Positions 33,293-42,714 of a DNA stretch of 64,000 nt are shown one piece after another (the first letter of the stretch is position 1; every line of letters starts with the position of its first letter). Origin of the DNA: CAYPKW01 sp964411425 (GTDB taxonomy: Bacteria; Pseudomonadota; Alphaproteobacteria; Dongiales; Dongiaceae); contig CAYPKW010000003.1 in NCBI GenBank assembly GCA_964411425.1, forward strand, positions 32,211-96,210. Reading direction: 5' to 3'. The translations under genes and the position numbers were made by a program. The notes below the pieces were generated by a model, which saw nothing but the letters and a program-made list of their open reading frames with translations, made no database searches and had not been told where the DNA came from.

Positions 33293-34102
33293 ATGTCCGA
33301 CGCCACGGCCGTGGGCGGGTTCGGGCTGCTCGGTCCGGACGACCCGCCACCCTTCGAAATCTTCAACCGCGACGGCGCGGCGCGGGCCGTGCTGATCGCC
33401 GACCACGCGGGCCGGGCGATCCCCAAGGCGCTCGATGCCCTCGGGCTCGACGAGGCGGCGCTCGCCCGCCATATCGCCTGGGACATCGGCATCGGCGACG
33501 TGACCCGGCATCTCGCCAAGCGGCTCGACGCGCCCGCCATGCTGGCGGGCTACTCGCGCCTGGTGATCGACTGCAACCGGCGGCTCGACGATCCCACCTC
33601 GATCGCCCAGGAGAGCGACTTGGTGCCGATTCCGGGCAATCGCAGGCTCGCCGCGGCCGCGCGCAAAGGGCGCGCCGGGGCCATCTTCGAGCCTTACCAC
33701 CGGGCCGTCGGCGAGTTGATCGACGGGCGCCGGCGCGCCGGCATCGTGCCGGTGCTCGTCTCCATGCACAGCTTCACGCCGGTGCTGAACGGCGCCGAAC
33801 GGCCCTGGCACGTGGGCGTACTGTGGAACCGCGACCCGCGGCTCGCCAAGCCGCTGCTTGCCCGGCTCGCCGCGGAGCCGGGCGTCCGCGTCGGCGACAA
33901 CGAGCCCTATTCGGGGCAGAGCGAGCGCGGTTACTCGATTCACGTGCACGGGCAGGACATCGGGCTCGCCCATGTGCTGATCGAATTGCGCCAGGACCTG
34001 ATCGACACCCATCATGGCGCCGCGGCCTGGGCCGAGCGGCTGGCGCGCATCTTGGCCTGCGTGCTCGCCGACGAGGCCATCTACCGCGTGGAGCGCTACT
34101 GA
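33293..34102 (+). CDS. N-formylglutamate amidohydrolase family protein
   Basis: Zinc-dependent FGase-family hydrolase, 269 residues. Family segments: AVLIADHAGRAIPKAL (zinc His), DWGIG-like DIGIGDVTRHLAKRL, SRLVIDCNR, EPYHRAVGELIDG, VSMHSFTPVLNG and the NEPYSG and IELRQDLI segments. In histidine catabolism HutG hydrolyses N-formylglutamate, but no hut genes are present, so the substrate may be another N-acyl amino acid. The gene starts 88 bases from the divergent racemase start and its TGA overlaps the next ATG. Confidence 0.9.
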   Translation: MSDATAVGGFGLLGPDDPPPFEIFNRDGAARAVLIADHAGRAIPKALDALGLDEAALARHIAWDIGIGDVTRHLAKRLDAPAMLAGYSRLVIDCNRRLDDPTSIAQESDLVPIPGNRRLAAAARKGRAGAIFEPYHRAVGELIDGRRRAGIVPVLVSMHSFTPVLNGAERPWHVGVLWNRDPRLAKPLLARLAAEPGVRVGDNEPYSGQSERGYSIHVHGQDIGLAHVLIELRQDLIDTHHGAAAWAERLARILACVLADEAIYRVERY

Positions 34103-35238
34103 TGGCGAGCAACGAACCCGCCTTCACGCTCGGCATCGAGGAGGAATACCTGCTGGTCGACAAGGCGACCCGCGACCTGGCGCGCGAGCCGCCGGCCGGC
34201 CTGCTGGAGGAATGCCAGGCGCTGATCGGGGGCCGCGTGCGCCCTGAATTCCTGCGCTCGCAGATCGAGGTCGGGACCGGCGTATGCGCCAGCATGGCCG
34301 AGGCGCGCGCCGACCTCGCCCAACTGCGCCGCGCCGTGATCGAGGTGGCGGGCCGCCACGGCCTGGCGCCGATCGCCGCCTCGACCCATCCATTCGCCTC
34401 CTGGCACGAACAGCGGCATACCGACAAGGAGCGCTACAACATGCTGGCCCGCGATCTGCAATGGCCGGCGCGCCGTCTGGTCATCTGCGGCATGCACGTC
34501 CACGTCGGGCTCGAGGACCCGGAGCTGCGCATCGACCTGATGGGCCAGGCGGCGTATTTCCTGCCGCACCTGCTGGCGCTCAGCACCTCGTCGCCGTTCT
34601 GGCAAGGCGAGGACACCGGGCTCAAGTCGTATCGCATCGCCGTGTTCGACGAGATTCCGCGCACCGGCCTGCCCGAGCTGTTCGAAAGCTACGGCGAGTT
34701 CCAGCGCCATCTGGACGTGCTGGTGCGCGCCGGCCTGATCGAGGACGGCACGAAGCTGTGGTGGGACCTCCGGCCGAGCGTCCGTTTTCCGACGCTGGAG
34801 ATGCGCATCACCGACGTGTGCACGCTCATCGACGACGCCATCTGCATCGCCGCCATCTTCCGCTGCCTGCTGCACATGCTGTACCGCCTGCGCCGCAACA
34901 ACCAGCGCTGGCGACGCTACGCCGCCATGCTGGTCAACGAGAACCGCTGGCGGGCGCAGCGCTATGGCATCGACGCCGGGTTGGCGGATTTCGGCAAAGG
35001 CAGGCTCGTCGACTGCGCCGATCTCGTCGAGGAGATCGTGGCCCTGCTCGCCGAGGACGCCCGGCATTTCGGCTGCGTCGCCGAACTCGAGCACGCGCGC
35101 CGCATCATCGCCCACGGCACCAGCGCGCATCGCCAGCGCGCCGTCTACCGGATGGCGCTGGCCGCCGGCCATCCGCCGGCCGAGGCGCTGCGCGACGTCG
35201 TCGACATGCTGATCGCCGAGACCGGCATGGGAGTGTGA
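34102..35238 (+). CDS. Carboxylate-amine ligase, YbdK (glutamate-cysteine ligase 2) family
   Basis: Family of weak gamma-glutamyl-cysteine ligases whose true substrate is uncertain. 378 residues as in YbdK. Segments: FTLGIEEEYLLVDKATRDL at the start, QIEVGTGVC, HVHVGLEDPELRIDLM, LLALSTSSPFWQGEDTGL and WWDLRPSVRFPTLEMRITDV (metal and substrate site). Its ATG overlaps the previous stop (TGATG), which points to translational coupling with the N-formylglutamate amidohydrolase. A joint role in making and opening amide bonds on glutamate-like compounds is inference. Confidence 0.92.
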   Translation: MASNEPAFTLGIEEEYLLVDKATRDLAREPPAGLLEECQALIGGRVRPEFLRSQIEVGTGVCASMAEARADLAQLRRAVIEVAGRHGLAPIAASTHPFASWHEQRHTDKERYNMLARDLQWPARRLVICGMHVHVGLEDPELRIDLMGQAAYFLPHLLALSTSSPFWQGEDTGLKSYRIAVFDEIPRTGLPELFESYGEFQRHLDVLVRAGLIEDGTKLWWDLRPSVRFPTLEMRITDVCTLIDDAICIAAIFRCLLHMLYRLRRNNQRWRRYAAMLVNENRWRAQRYGIDAGLADFGKGRLVDCADLVEEIVALLAEDARHFGCVAELEHARRIIAHGTSAHRQRAVYRMALAAGHPPAEALRDVVDMLIAETGMGV

Positions 35239-35315
35239 ACGGCGAGCGAGTGGCAATCGGCCTGCCGCCGGTCTATACGGAAGGCCTGAGCCAACAGACC
35301 CGGGAGAGAACCCCG

Positions 35316-35612
35316 ATGGACGACAAGACCCGCATCGAGTTGGAGGCCGCCGCCTTCCGCCGGCTCACCGAGCATTTGCGCCGGCGCACCGACGTGCAGA
35401 ACATCGACCTGATGAACCTGGCCGGCTTCTGCCGCAACTGCCTGTCCAAATGGTACCGGGCCGCCGCCGAGGAGCGCGGCCTCGAATTGACGGAGGAGCG
35501 GGCGCGCGAGATCGTCTACGGCATGCCGTACGGGGAATGGAAGGCGACCTACCAGAGGGAGGCGACGCCCGACCAGCAGAAGGCGTTCGCCGAAGGCCAC
35601 CGGCACGGCTGA
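35316..35612 (+). CDS. DUF1244 family protein
   Basis: A 98-residue conserved protein of Alpha- and Gammaproteobacteria with no fixed function. The family hallmark is the segment MNLAGFCRNCLSKWYRAA, with two cysteines, followed by REIVYGMPYGEWKATYQ. GGGAGAG precedes the ATG. It follows the YbdK-like gene by 77 bases on the same strand and is convergent with the oligopeptide transporter operon. Confidence 0.93.
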   Translation: MDDKTRIELEAAAFRRLTEHLRRRTDVQNIDLMNLAGFCRNCLSKWYRAAAEERGLELTEERAREIVYGMPYGEWKATYQREATPDQQKAFAEGHRHG

Positions 35613-35676
35613 CGCCCCAAGGCGACCGGCGGCAGCGGAACGGCAGTCGCCAAGACGCTCGCCCGACCGCGCCTCG

Positions 35677-36678
35677 CTACTCGTCCCAGTGGTGGCAGGC
35701 GACCTCGTGGCCGGCCTCGATCGCAAGCAGAGGCGGGGTCTCCCTGGCGCATAGCTCGCTCGCCTTCGGGCAGCGGGTGCGGAAATGGCAGCCCGACGGC
35801 GGATCGAGCGGTGAGGGCAGGTCGCCCTGCAAGACGAGGCGCCGGCGCCGGCGCTCGAGGTCCGGGTCGGGCAGCGGAATGGCCGAGATGAGCGCCTGGG
35901 TGTAGGGGTGGCGGGGGTTGCGGTAGAGCTGGTCGCGGTCGGCCAGCTCCATCACGCGGCCGAGGTACAGCACCATGATACGGTGGCTGATGTGGCGCAC
36001 GACCGCGAGGTTGTGCGAGATGAAGATGAGTGACAGCCCCATGTCGCGTTGCAGGTCCATCAGCAGGTTGACGATCTGGGCCTGGATCGACACGTCGAGG
36101 GCGGAGACCGGCTCGTCGCACACGATAAGCTTGGGCGTGTTGATCATGGCGCGCGCGATGCCGATGCGCTGGCACTGGCCGCCGGAGAACTCGTGCGGGT
36201 AGCGGTTGATCTGCTGCGGCAGCAGCCCGACCTTGGCCATCATGTCCTGTACCAGGCGTTTCGCCTCGGCGGCGGCGAGCCCCGGGCGGAAGGTCCTGAG
36301 CGGCTCGCCGACGATCTCGCCCACCGTCATGCGCGGATTGAGCGCGGCGAGCGGGTCCTGGAACACGATCTGCATCTCGCGGCGCTTTTGGCGCAGCTCC
36401 TCCGGCGCGAGCCGGCCCAAATCCTGGCCGAGCCAAACGACGCGCCCCACGGCGTTCGGCAGCAGGCGCAGGACGGCGCGCCCCAGCGTCGACTTGCCGC
36501 AACCCGATTCGCCGACCAGCCCCAGCGTCTCGCCGGGCCCGAGCTCGAAGCTCACCCCGTCCACCGCCTTCAGCACCGTCCGCCGGTGCTGGAACGGCCC
36601 GCCGCGGAAGCGGAAATGCACCTTGAGGTCGTGCACGGCGAGGAGCGGGGCCGGCCTCACAGGCGGTCCAGGTGACAT
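35677..36678 (-). CDS. oppF: Oligopeptide/dipeptide ABC transporter ATP-binding protein (OppF/DppF type)
   Basis: Second ATPase of the peptide importer, 333 residues. Motifs: Walker A GESGCGKST, Q-loop IVFQDPLAALNPRMTVGE, signature EFSGGQCQRIGIARAM, Walker B LIVCDEPVSALD, and the C-terminal oligopeptide_HPY domain with CHFRTRCPKASELCAR. The ATG at 36678 lies inside the end of the OppD gene (22-base overlap), which explains the short spacing. Last gene of the oppABCDF unit; a longer open frame upstream is only a shadow of OppD. Confidence 0.95.
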   Translation of the reverse strand: MSPGPPVRPAPLLAVHDLKVHFRFRGGPFQHRRTVLKAVDGVSFELGPGETLGLVGESGCGKSTLGRAVLRLLPNAVGRVVWLGQDLGRLAPEELRQKRREMQIVFQDPLAALNPRMTVGEIVGEPLRTFRPGLAAAEAKRLVQDMMAKVGLLPQQINRYPHEFSGGQCQRIGIARAMINTPKLIVCDEPVSALDVSIQAQIVNLLMDLQRDMGLSLIFISHNLAVVRHISHRIMVLYLGRVMELADRDQLYRNPRHPYTQALISAIPLPDPDLERRRRRLVLQGDLPSPLDPPSGCHFRTRCPKASELCARETPPLLAIEAGHEVACHHWDE

Positions 36679-37649
36679 GCCTTGCTCCTCTCCTCGCCGA
36701 TATCGCGTAAGCCCGGGCGCTCCGCCTGGCAGACGGGCATGCGATGGGGGCAGCGGTCGTGGAACGCGCAGCCGGCGGGTAGGCGTTGCAGGTTGGGCGG
36801 CTGGCCCGGAATGGTGACGAGAGGCCCGCCCGTCGTCTCGTCGAGCCGCGGCATCGAGCGCAGCAGACCCGCGGTGTAGGGGTGCTGCGGCGCATAGAAG
36901 ATGTCGCGCACCGAGCCCGCCTCGACGACCCGGCCGGCGTACATCACCATGACCCGGTCGCACAGGCCGGCGATAACGCCCAGATCGTGGGTGATGAGGA
37001 CGATCGCGGTGCTGCGCTCGCGGCGGATCTCGGCGACGAGGTCTAGAATCTGCGCCTGCACGGTGACGTCGAGTGCCGTGGTCGGCTCGTCGGCGATCAG
37101 CAGCTCGGGCCGGCACAGCAGCGCGATCGCGATCATGACGCGCTGGCGCATGCCGCCGGAGAACTCGTGCGGATACAAGTCGATGCGCCGCTCGGCCTCG
37201 GGGATCTGGACGCGCTCCAACATGTCGATCGCGGCGGCGCGGGCCGCGGCCTCGCTCATGCCCTTGTGCGTGACCAAGACCTCGGTCAACTGCCGGCGAA
37301 TGGTGAGATAGGGATTGAGCGAGGTCATCGGGTCCTGGAAGATCATCGCCATGCGGTTGCCGCGGATGCGGTTGAGCGCCGCCGGCCGCAGTCCCAGGAG
37401 TTCCTGCCCGCGGAAGCGCACGCTGCCGCGCGCCCGCCCGTTGGCGGCCAGGAGGCCCATGACCGACATGAAGATCTGGCTCTTGCCGGAGCCCGATTCG
37501 CCGACCACGCCCAGCGCCTCGCGCTCGCCGACGTGGAAGCTCACGCCGTTGACGGCGCGTACCTCGCCGTCCGGGGTCGAGAACGCGGTCTCGAGCTCGC
37601 CCACCTCGAGCACGGGCGCCGCGTTACCGGTCCTTGGGATCGAGGGCAT
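36657..37649 (-). CDS. oppD: Oligopeptide/dipeptide ABC transporter ATP-binding protein (OppD/DppD type)
   Basis: First ATPase of the importer, 330 residues. Motifs: Walker A GESGSGKSQ, in which the usual Thr/Ser after Lys-Ser is Gln, Q-loop MIFQDPMTSLNPYLTI, signature EFSGGMRQRVMIAIAL, Walker B LLIADEPTTALD, then HPY domain with CAFHDRCPHRMPVCQ. It overlaps the OppC gene by 26 bases and OppF by 22. It pairs with OppF to drive peptide uptake. Confidence 0.95.
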   Translation of the reverse strand: MPSIPRTGNAAPVLEVGELETAFSTPDGEVRAVNGVSFHVGEREALGVVGESGSGKSQIFMSVMGLLAANGRARGSVRFRGQELLGLRPAALNRIRGNRMAMIFQDPMTSLNPYLTIRRQLTEVLVTHKGMSEAAARAAAIDMLERVQIPEAERRIDLYPHEFSGGMRQRVMIAIALLCRPELLIADEPTTALDVTVQAQILDLVAEIRRERSTAIVLITHDLGVIAGLCDRVMVMYAGRVVEAGSVRDIFYAPQHPYTAGLLRSMPRLDETTGGPLVTIPGQPPNLQRLPAGCAFHDRCPHRMPVCQAERPGLRDIGEERSKACHLDRL

Positions 37650-38520
37650 CCCTGAGCCCGTCGCCGATGAAGTTGAAGCTGAACAGGGTCGCCGCCAGGA
37701 AGGCGCACGGAAAGACCAGGATCCAGGACGCGAACTCCATGCCGCGCACGCCTTCGCTGATGAGGGCGCCCCAGCTCGTGTCGGGCTCCTGCACGCCCAT
37801 GCCGAGGAAGCTGATGAAGGATTCGACCAGGATCACCTTCGGCACCGTGAGCGTGACGTAGACGACGACGGGCCCGAGCGTGTTGGGGACGATGTGGCGG
37901 CGGACGATGTTGAAGCGGGAGACGCCGGCCGCAATCGCCGCCTCGACGAATTCCTTGCGCTTGAGGCTGAGCGTCTGGCCGCGCACGATACGCGCCATGT
38001 CGAGCCAGGAAATGGCGCCGATCGCGATGTAGATGAGCAGGAAGCTGCGCCCGAACACCACGCTCAGAATAATGACGAAGAAGATGAACGGCAGCGAATA
38101 GAGGATATCGACGACGCGCATCATGACCGCGTCGGTCCGCCCGCCGAGGAAGCCGGCAGTGGCACCCCAGGCGACGCCGATGACGAGGCTGACGAAGGTA
38201 GCCACGATGCCGATGGAAAGCGACACGCGCCCGCCGTGGAGCGTGCGCACGAACAGGTCGCGCCCGTTCTCGTCGGTGCCGAAGTAGTGACCGACCGCGA
38301 AATCGGGCGGCGTCTGGATGTTGTCCCAGTCCACTTCGTCGTAGGGCCATGGACTCAAGTAGGGCGCCAAGACCGAGAGGACGACGACGACGCCCAGCAC
38401 CGCCATGCCGGCGACGGCCGCCCGGTTGCCCAGGAGCCGCCGCCAGGCGTCGGCCCACAGGCTGCGCCCTTCGAACTCCTCCACCGGCACGACGCCGGGC
38501 TCGAAGGCGAGATCGGCCAT
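37624..38520 (-). CDS. oppC: Oligopeptide/dipeptide ABC transporter permease (OppC/DppC type)
   Basis: Inner-membrane permease, 298 residues. The N-terminal oppC_N helix (VAGMAVLGVVVVLSVLAPYL) is followed by HYFGTDENGRDLFVRTLHGG, the family marker, and the coupling loop EAAIAAGVSRFNIVRRHIVP. ATG 38520 overlaps the TGA of OppB (TGATG), showing coupling. A long open frame that extends upstream is the shadow of OppB and is not used. Confidence 0.95.
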   Translation of the reverse strand: MADLAFEPGVVPVEEFEGRSLWADAWRRLLGNRAAVAGMAVLGVVVVLSVLAPYLSPWPYDEVDWDNIQTPPDFAVGHYFGTDENGRDLFVRTLHGGRVSLSIGIVATFVSLVIGVAWGATAGFLGGRTDAVMMRVVDILYSLPFIFFVIILSVVFGRSFLLIYIAIGAISWLDMARIVRGQTLSLKRKEFVEAAIAAGVSRFNIVRRHIVPNTLGPVVVYVTLTVPKVILVESFISFLGMGVQEPDTSWGALISEGVRGMEFASWILVFPCAFLAATLFSFNFIGDGLRDALDPKDR

Positions 38521-39440
38521 CAGTCGTACCTCACCTTCGGGTCGAGCAGGCCGTACACGAGGTCGACCATTAGGTTGAACAGGATGATGAGCGCGCCATA
38601 GAAGATCGTGACCCCCATGACCAGCGTATAGTCGCGATTGAGGCTCGCCTGCACGAAGTAGCGGCCGATGCCGGGAATGCTGAACACCTGCTCGATCACG
38701 ATCGAGCCGGTGATGATGGCCGCGACCGCGGGGCCGAGATACGAGATCACCGGCAGTAGCGCCGCCTTGAGGGCGTGGCGCAGGATGGTGATCCGTTCCG
38801 GCAGCCCCTTGGCGCGGGCGGTGCGCACGTAGTTGGAGCGCAGGACCTCGATCATGCTGCCGCGGGTGAGCCGCGCGACGGCGGCCACCTCGGGCAGCGT
38901 CAATGCCACGATCGGCAAGATCGCCTGCGTCCAGCTGTCGCCCCAGCCGCCCACGGGAAGCCAGGACAGCCACAGCCCGAAGACCAGCGTAAGCAGCGGC
39001 GCCACGACGAAGTTCGGCAGCGTGATGCCGGTCATGGCGGTCGCCATCACCAGATAGTCGACGGCCGAGTTCTGCTTGAGGGCGGCCACGATGCCGAGCG
39101 CGAGCCCGAAGACGCTGGCCAACAGAATCGCCGTGCCGCCGAGCCGGAGCGAGGTCGGAAACCCGCCCCAGATCAGCTCGGTCACCGAAAAGTCCTTGTA
39201 CTTGAACGACGGGCCGAAATCCCCTTGCAGCACGTTGGCGAGATAGCGGCCGTACTGGAAGATGAGCGGCTCGTCGAGGTGGTAGGCGCGCTCCAGGTTG
39301 GCCTCCACCTCGGCCGTCACCTTGCGCTCCTTGTCGAACGGCCCGCCGGGAGCGAGCCGCATCATGAAGAAGGCGACCGTGATCAGCAGGAACAGCGTGG
39401 GGACGGCACCCAGCAGACGCTTCACCGCGTAGCGGAACAA
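38520..39440 (-). CDS. oppB: Oligopeptide/dipeptide ABC transporter permease (OppB/DppB type)
   Basis: Inner-membrane permease, 306 residues, beginning with a TTG (39440) as FRYAVKRLLGAVPTLFLLI, the usual OppB opening. MRLAPGGPFD, GDFGPSFKYKDFSV and the coupling segment RTARAKGLPERITILRHALK are typical, and the C-terminal VIEQVFSIPGIGRYFVQAS is diagnostic. It starts 52 bases after the oppA stop. It forms the channel with OppC. Confidence 0.95.
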   Translation of the reverse strand: MFRYAVKRLLGAVPTLFLLITVAFFMMRLAPGGPFDKERKVTAEVEANLERAYHLDEPLIFQYGRYLANVLQGDFGPSFKYKDFSVTELIWGGFPTSLRLGGTAILLASVFGLALGIVAALKQNSAVDYLVMATAMTGITLPNFVVAPLLTLVFGLWLSWLPVGGWGDSWTQAILPIVALTLPEVAAVARLTRGSMIEVLRSNYVRTARAKGLPERITILRHALKAALLPVISYLGPAVAAIITGSIVIEQVFSIPGIGRYFVQASLNRDYTLVMGVTIFYGALIILFNLMVDLVYGLLDPKVRYD

Positions 39441-39492
39441 GGCGGCGTTCTCGGCGGCAGCCGGTCAACGACCGGCCGCCGCGAGTCCGGGA

Positions 39493-41085
39493 TTAACGCT
39501 TCGAGATGTAGCGGGTGAGATGGAAGCCCAAGACGTTCTCCACCACGCCCTCCACCTTCTGGCTTACCATCGTCGTGTTCCGATAGTGGTAGATTGGAAT
39601 GATCGGCAGGTCGGCGAGGAAGATGCGCTCGGCCTTCTCCAACTGGTCGGCGCGCGCGGCCGGGTCTGGGTTGACCGCGGCCGCCGCCATCAGCTCGTCG
39701 AACTTCGGGTTGTTGTAGCCGGCGTCGTTGCGCTCGCCGGCGGTCGAGATGAACAGGTCGAGGAAGTTGGAGGCGTCCATGTAGTCGCCGATCCAGGCGG
39801 CGCGCACCACCTGGAACTGCTTCTTGTCGCGGGTATCCAGGTACACCTTCCATTCCTGGTTGGTGAGCGCGATATCCACGCCGAGTGTCTTCTTCCACAT
39901 GCTGGCGATGGCGATGGCGATCTTACGGTGCCGCTCGCTGGTGTTGTGCAGGAGGTCGACCTTGAGCGGCTTGTCGGGCCCGTAGCCGGCCGCGGCGTAT
40001 AGCTCCTTCGCCTCGGCGTTGCGCGCGGCCTGCGTCATGGCGGCGAAGTCGGCCTGCTGGTAGTCGTATCCGGCGACACCCGGCGGGACCCACGCGTACG
40101 CCGGCTGCTCGCCGCCCTGGGTGATCTTGTCCACCAGCTTGTCGCGGTCGATGGCGAGCGCCAGCGCCCTGCGCAGCTTCGGTTCCACGCCGAGCGGCTC
40201 GCGGGTCATGTTGACAACGTAGTAGTAGGTGCCGAAGTAGGACGAGTTCCGGTACTCCTTCGGCATATTCTTCGCGGCCCATTTGATCTTGTCGGTGGGG
40301 ACCGTATAGGTCATGTCGAGCTCGCCGGCCCGGAAGCGCTTGAACTCCTCGTCGATGTCCTCGGTCGGGTAATACACGACCGTGTCGATCTTGACGTTGG
40401 CGGCGTCGTGGTAGTGCGGGTTCTTCTTGGCCACGATCTTCGACTGCGGCACCCATTCGGAGATCACGTAGGCGCCGTTGGTGACCGAGTTGCCTGGCCG
40501 CGTCCATTCATCGCCGAACTTCTCCACCGTGGCCTTGTGCACGGGCCACGCGATGTGGTGGACGAGCAGTCCCAAGAAGTACGGCGTTGGCGCCTTGAGC
40601 GTGATCTTGAGAGTCCGGCCGTCGGCGGCCTCGATGCCCAACTGGTCGACCGCCGTCTCGCCGGCGATGATGGCCTCGGCGTTCTTGATGGGCGCCAGCA
40701 CCGGGGCATAGTCGGACGCGGTCGCGGGGTCCACGGCGCGGCGCAGCGAATAGACGAAATCCTCCGCCGTCACCGGGTCGCCGTTGGACCACTTGGCGTT
40801 GTCGCGCAGATGGAAGGTCCAGGTGATCCCATCGTCGCTCACCTCCCAGCTCTGCGCCACGCCGGGCGCCGGCTGGCCGTCGGCCGAGAAGACGAGAAGG
40901 CCCTCGTGCAAGTCATAGATGATGTTCGCCTCGGTGACCCCCGTCGACTTGTGCAGATCGAGGGTCTCCGGCTCGGCGCCGTTGCCGCGATGCAGAACCG
41001 TTTCCGCCTGCGCCGCGCCGGCCGTCAATAGTGCCACCGCGCCGGCCAGCGCCAGCACCCTAAGGCGCGTAAACGCCATGTTCAT
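39493..41085 (-). CDS. oppA: Oligopeptide ABC transporter substrate-binding protein (OppA/MppA type)
   Basis: Periplasmic receptor of 530 residues (family 5). ATG 41085 has GGGAGG 6 bases before it, better than the upstream frame. Signal peptide: LRVLALAGAVALLTAGAAQA, cleaved before ETVLHRGN. The mature protein has AEPETLDLHKSTGV, LVFSADGQPAPGVAQSWEVS, WSNGDPVTAEDFVYSLRRAV and ALAIDRDKLVDKIT, closest to the E. coli OppA type. First gene of the transporter unit. Peptides are the likely ligand; with the racemase nearby, hydroxyproline-containing peptides are a guess. Confidence 0.93.
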   Translation of the reverse strand: MNMAFTRLRVLALAGAVALLTAGAAQAETVLHRGNGAEPETLDLHKSTGVTEANIIYDLHEGLLVFSADGQPAPGVAQSWEVSDDGITWTFHLRDNAKWSNGDPVTAEDFVYSLRRAVDPATASDYAPVLAPIKNAEAIIAGETAVDQLGIEAADGRTLKITLKAPTPYFLGLLVHHIAWPVHKATVEKFGDEWTRPGNSVTNGAYVISEWVPQSKIVAKKNPHYHDAANVKIDTVVYYPTEDIDEEFKRFRAGELDMTYTVPTDKIKWAAKNMPKEYRNSSYFGTYYYVVNMTREPLGVEPKLRRALALAIDRDKLVDKITQGGEQPAYAWVPPGVAGYDYQQADFAAMTQAARNAEAKELYAAAGYGPDKPLKVDLLHNTSERHRKIAIAIASMWKKTLGVDIALTNQEWKVYLDTRDKKQFQVVRAAWIGDYMDASNFLDLFISTAGERNDAGYNNPKFDELMAAAAVNPDPAARADQLEKAERIFLADLPIIPIYHYRNTTMVSQKVEGVVENVLGFHLTRYISKR

Positions 41086-41242
41086 GGTATCCTCCCGTTT
41101 TCGTTGCATTTATCCGTAATGCCGTCTCGCTGGGCACCGAGCGGCACGGCGAACGGCCGCCGGCGCCCGATAGTGCCATGCGGCGAATTTTCACGGATAA
41201 GCGAGGGCGGATCAACGGTTTTGTAGCGCATCCTTTCCGGTC

Positions 41243-42166
<924 letters not shown>

Positions 42167-42299
42167 TCAGCTTACTTTTGCTAATGCCACACGCGAGAAC
42201 TCATCGTTTGTCCGGTCCCAGTTTATAGCCGAAATTGCGGACATACGGCAACGGTTCGATTGGCGATACGGATAAACCGCACTCATCTGGAGGACAGTC

Positions 42300-42692
42300 A
42301 TGTACACTTGGCTTGACATCCACCCCGTCTACGTCGGAACCCACGCGGACGCGGAACGGCTCCGCTCGGAGGAGCTGGCTCGACTGACCTACTTGGCCAT
42401 TTCGGGCATCGAAGACCTGAGCAGGCGAATCGTCGAGGCCGGACGCACGGCCGCCGCCTACTTGGCCCGCCGGCACCGTCGCCGGCTCGCCATCGCCCAA
42501 CTGAGCGCCCTCGACGAGCGGCTGCTGGCCGACATCGGTCTCACTCGCGAGGCCATCCCCGCGGTGGTGGATGCTATGGTCCGTGCGGGCGCCCGCGGGC
42601 CGGTGACGGCAGCGGAACTTCTGGGCGGAAGCGAATCGTCGGCGCGCGAGTCGCCGCGCCGGGCCGCGACGCCGATGCGGTTGGCGGCGTGA
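42300..42692 (+). CDS. DUF1127 (YjiS-like) domain protein, long form
   Basis: 130 residues. DUF1127 is seen at residues 58-86 (RRHRRRLAIAQLSALDERLL and then ADIGLTREAI). Most DUF1127 proteins have 45-80 residues; here a 55-residue N-terminal part and a Ser/Arg/Pro-rich C-terminal tail are added. Small arginine-rich DUF1127 proteins influence RNA turnover and phosphate or stress responses in Rhizobiales. GGAGG lies 7 bases before the ATG. Divergent from the LysR gene. Confidence 0.85.
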   Translation: MYTWLDIHPVYVGTHADAERLRSEELARLTYLAISGIEDLSRRIVEAGRTAAAYLARRHRRRLAIAQLSALDERLLADIGLTREAIPAVVDAMVRAGARGPVTAAELLGGSESSARESPRRAATPMRLAA

Positions 42693-42714
42693 ATGCCTTT
42701 GCCGGCACGGCGCC

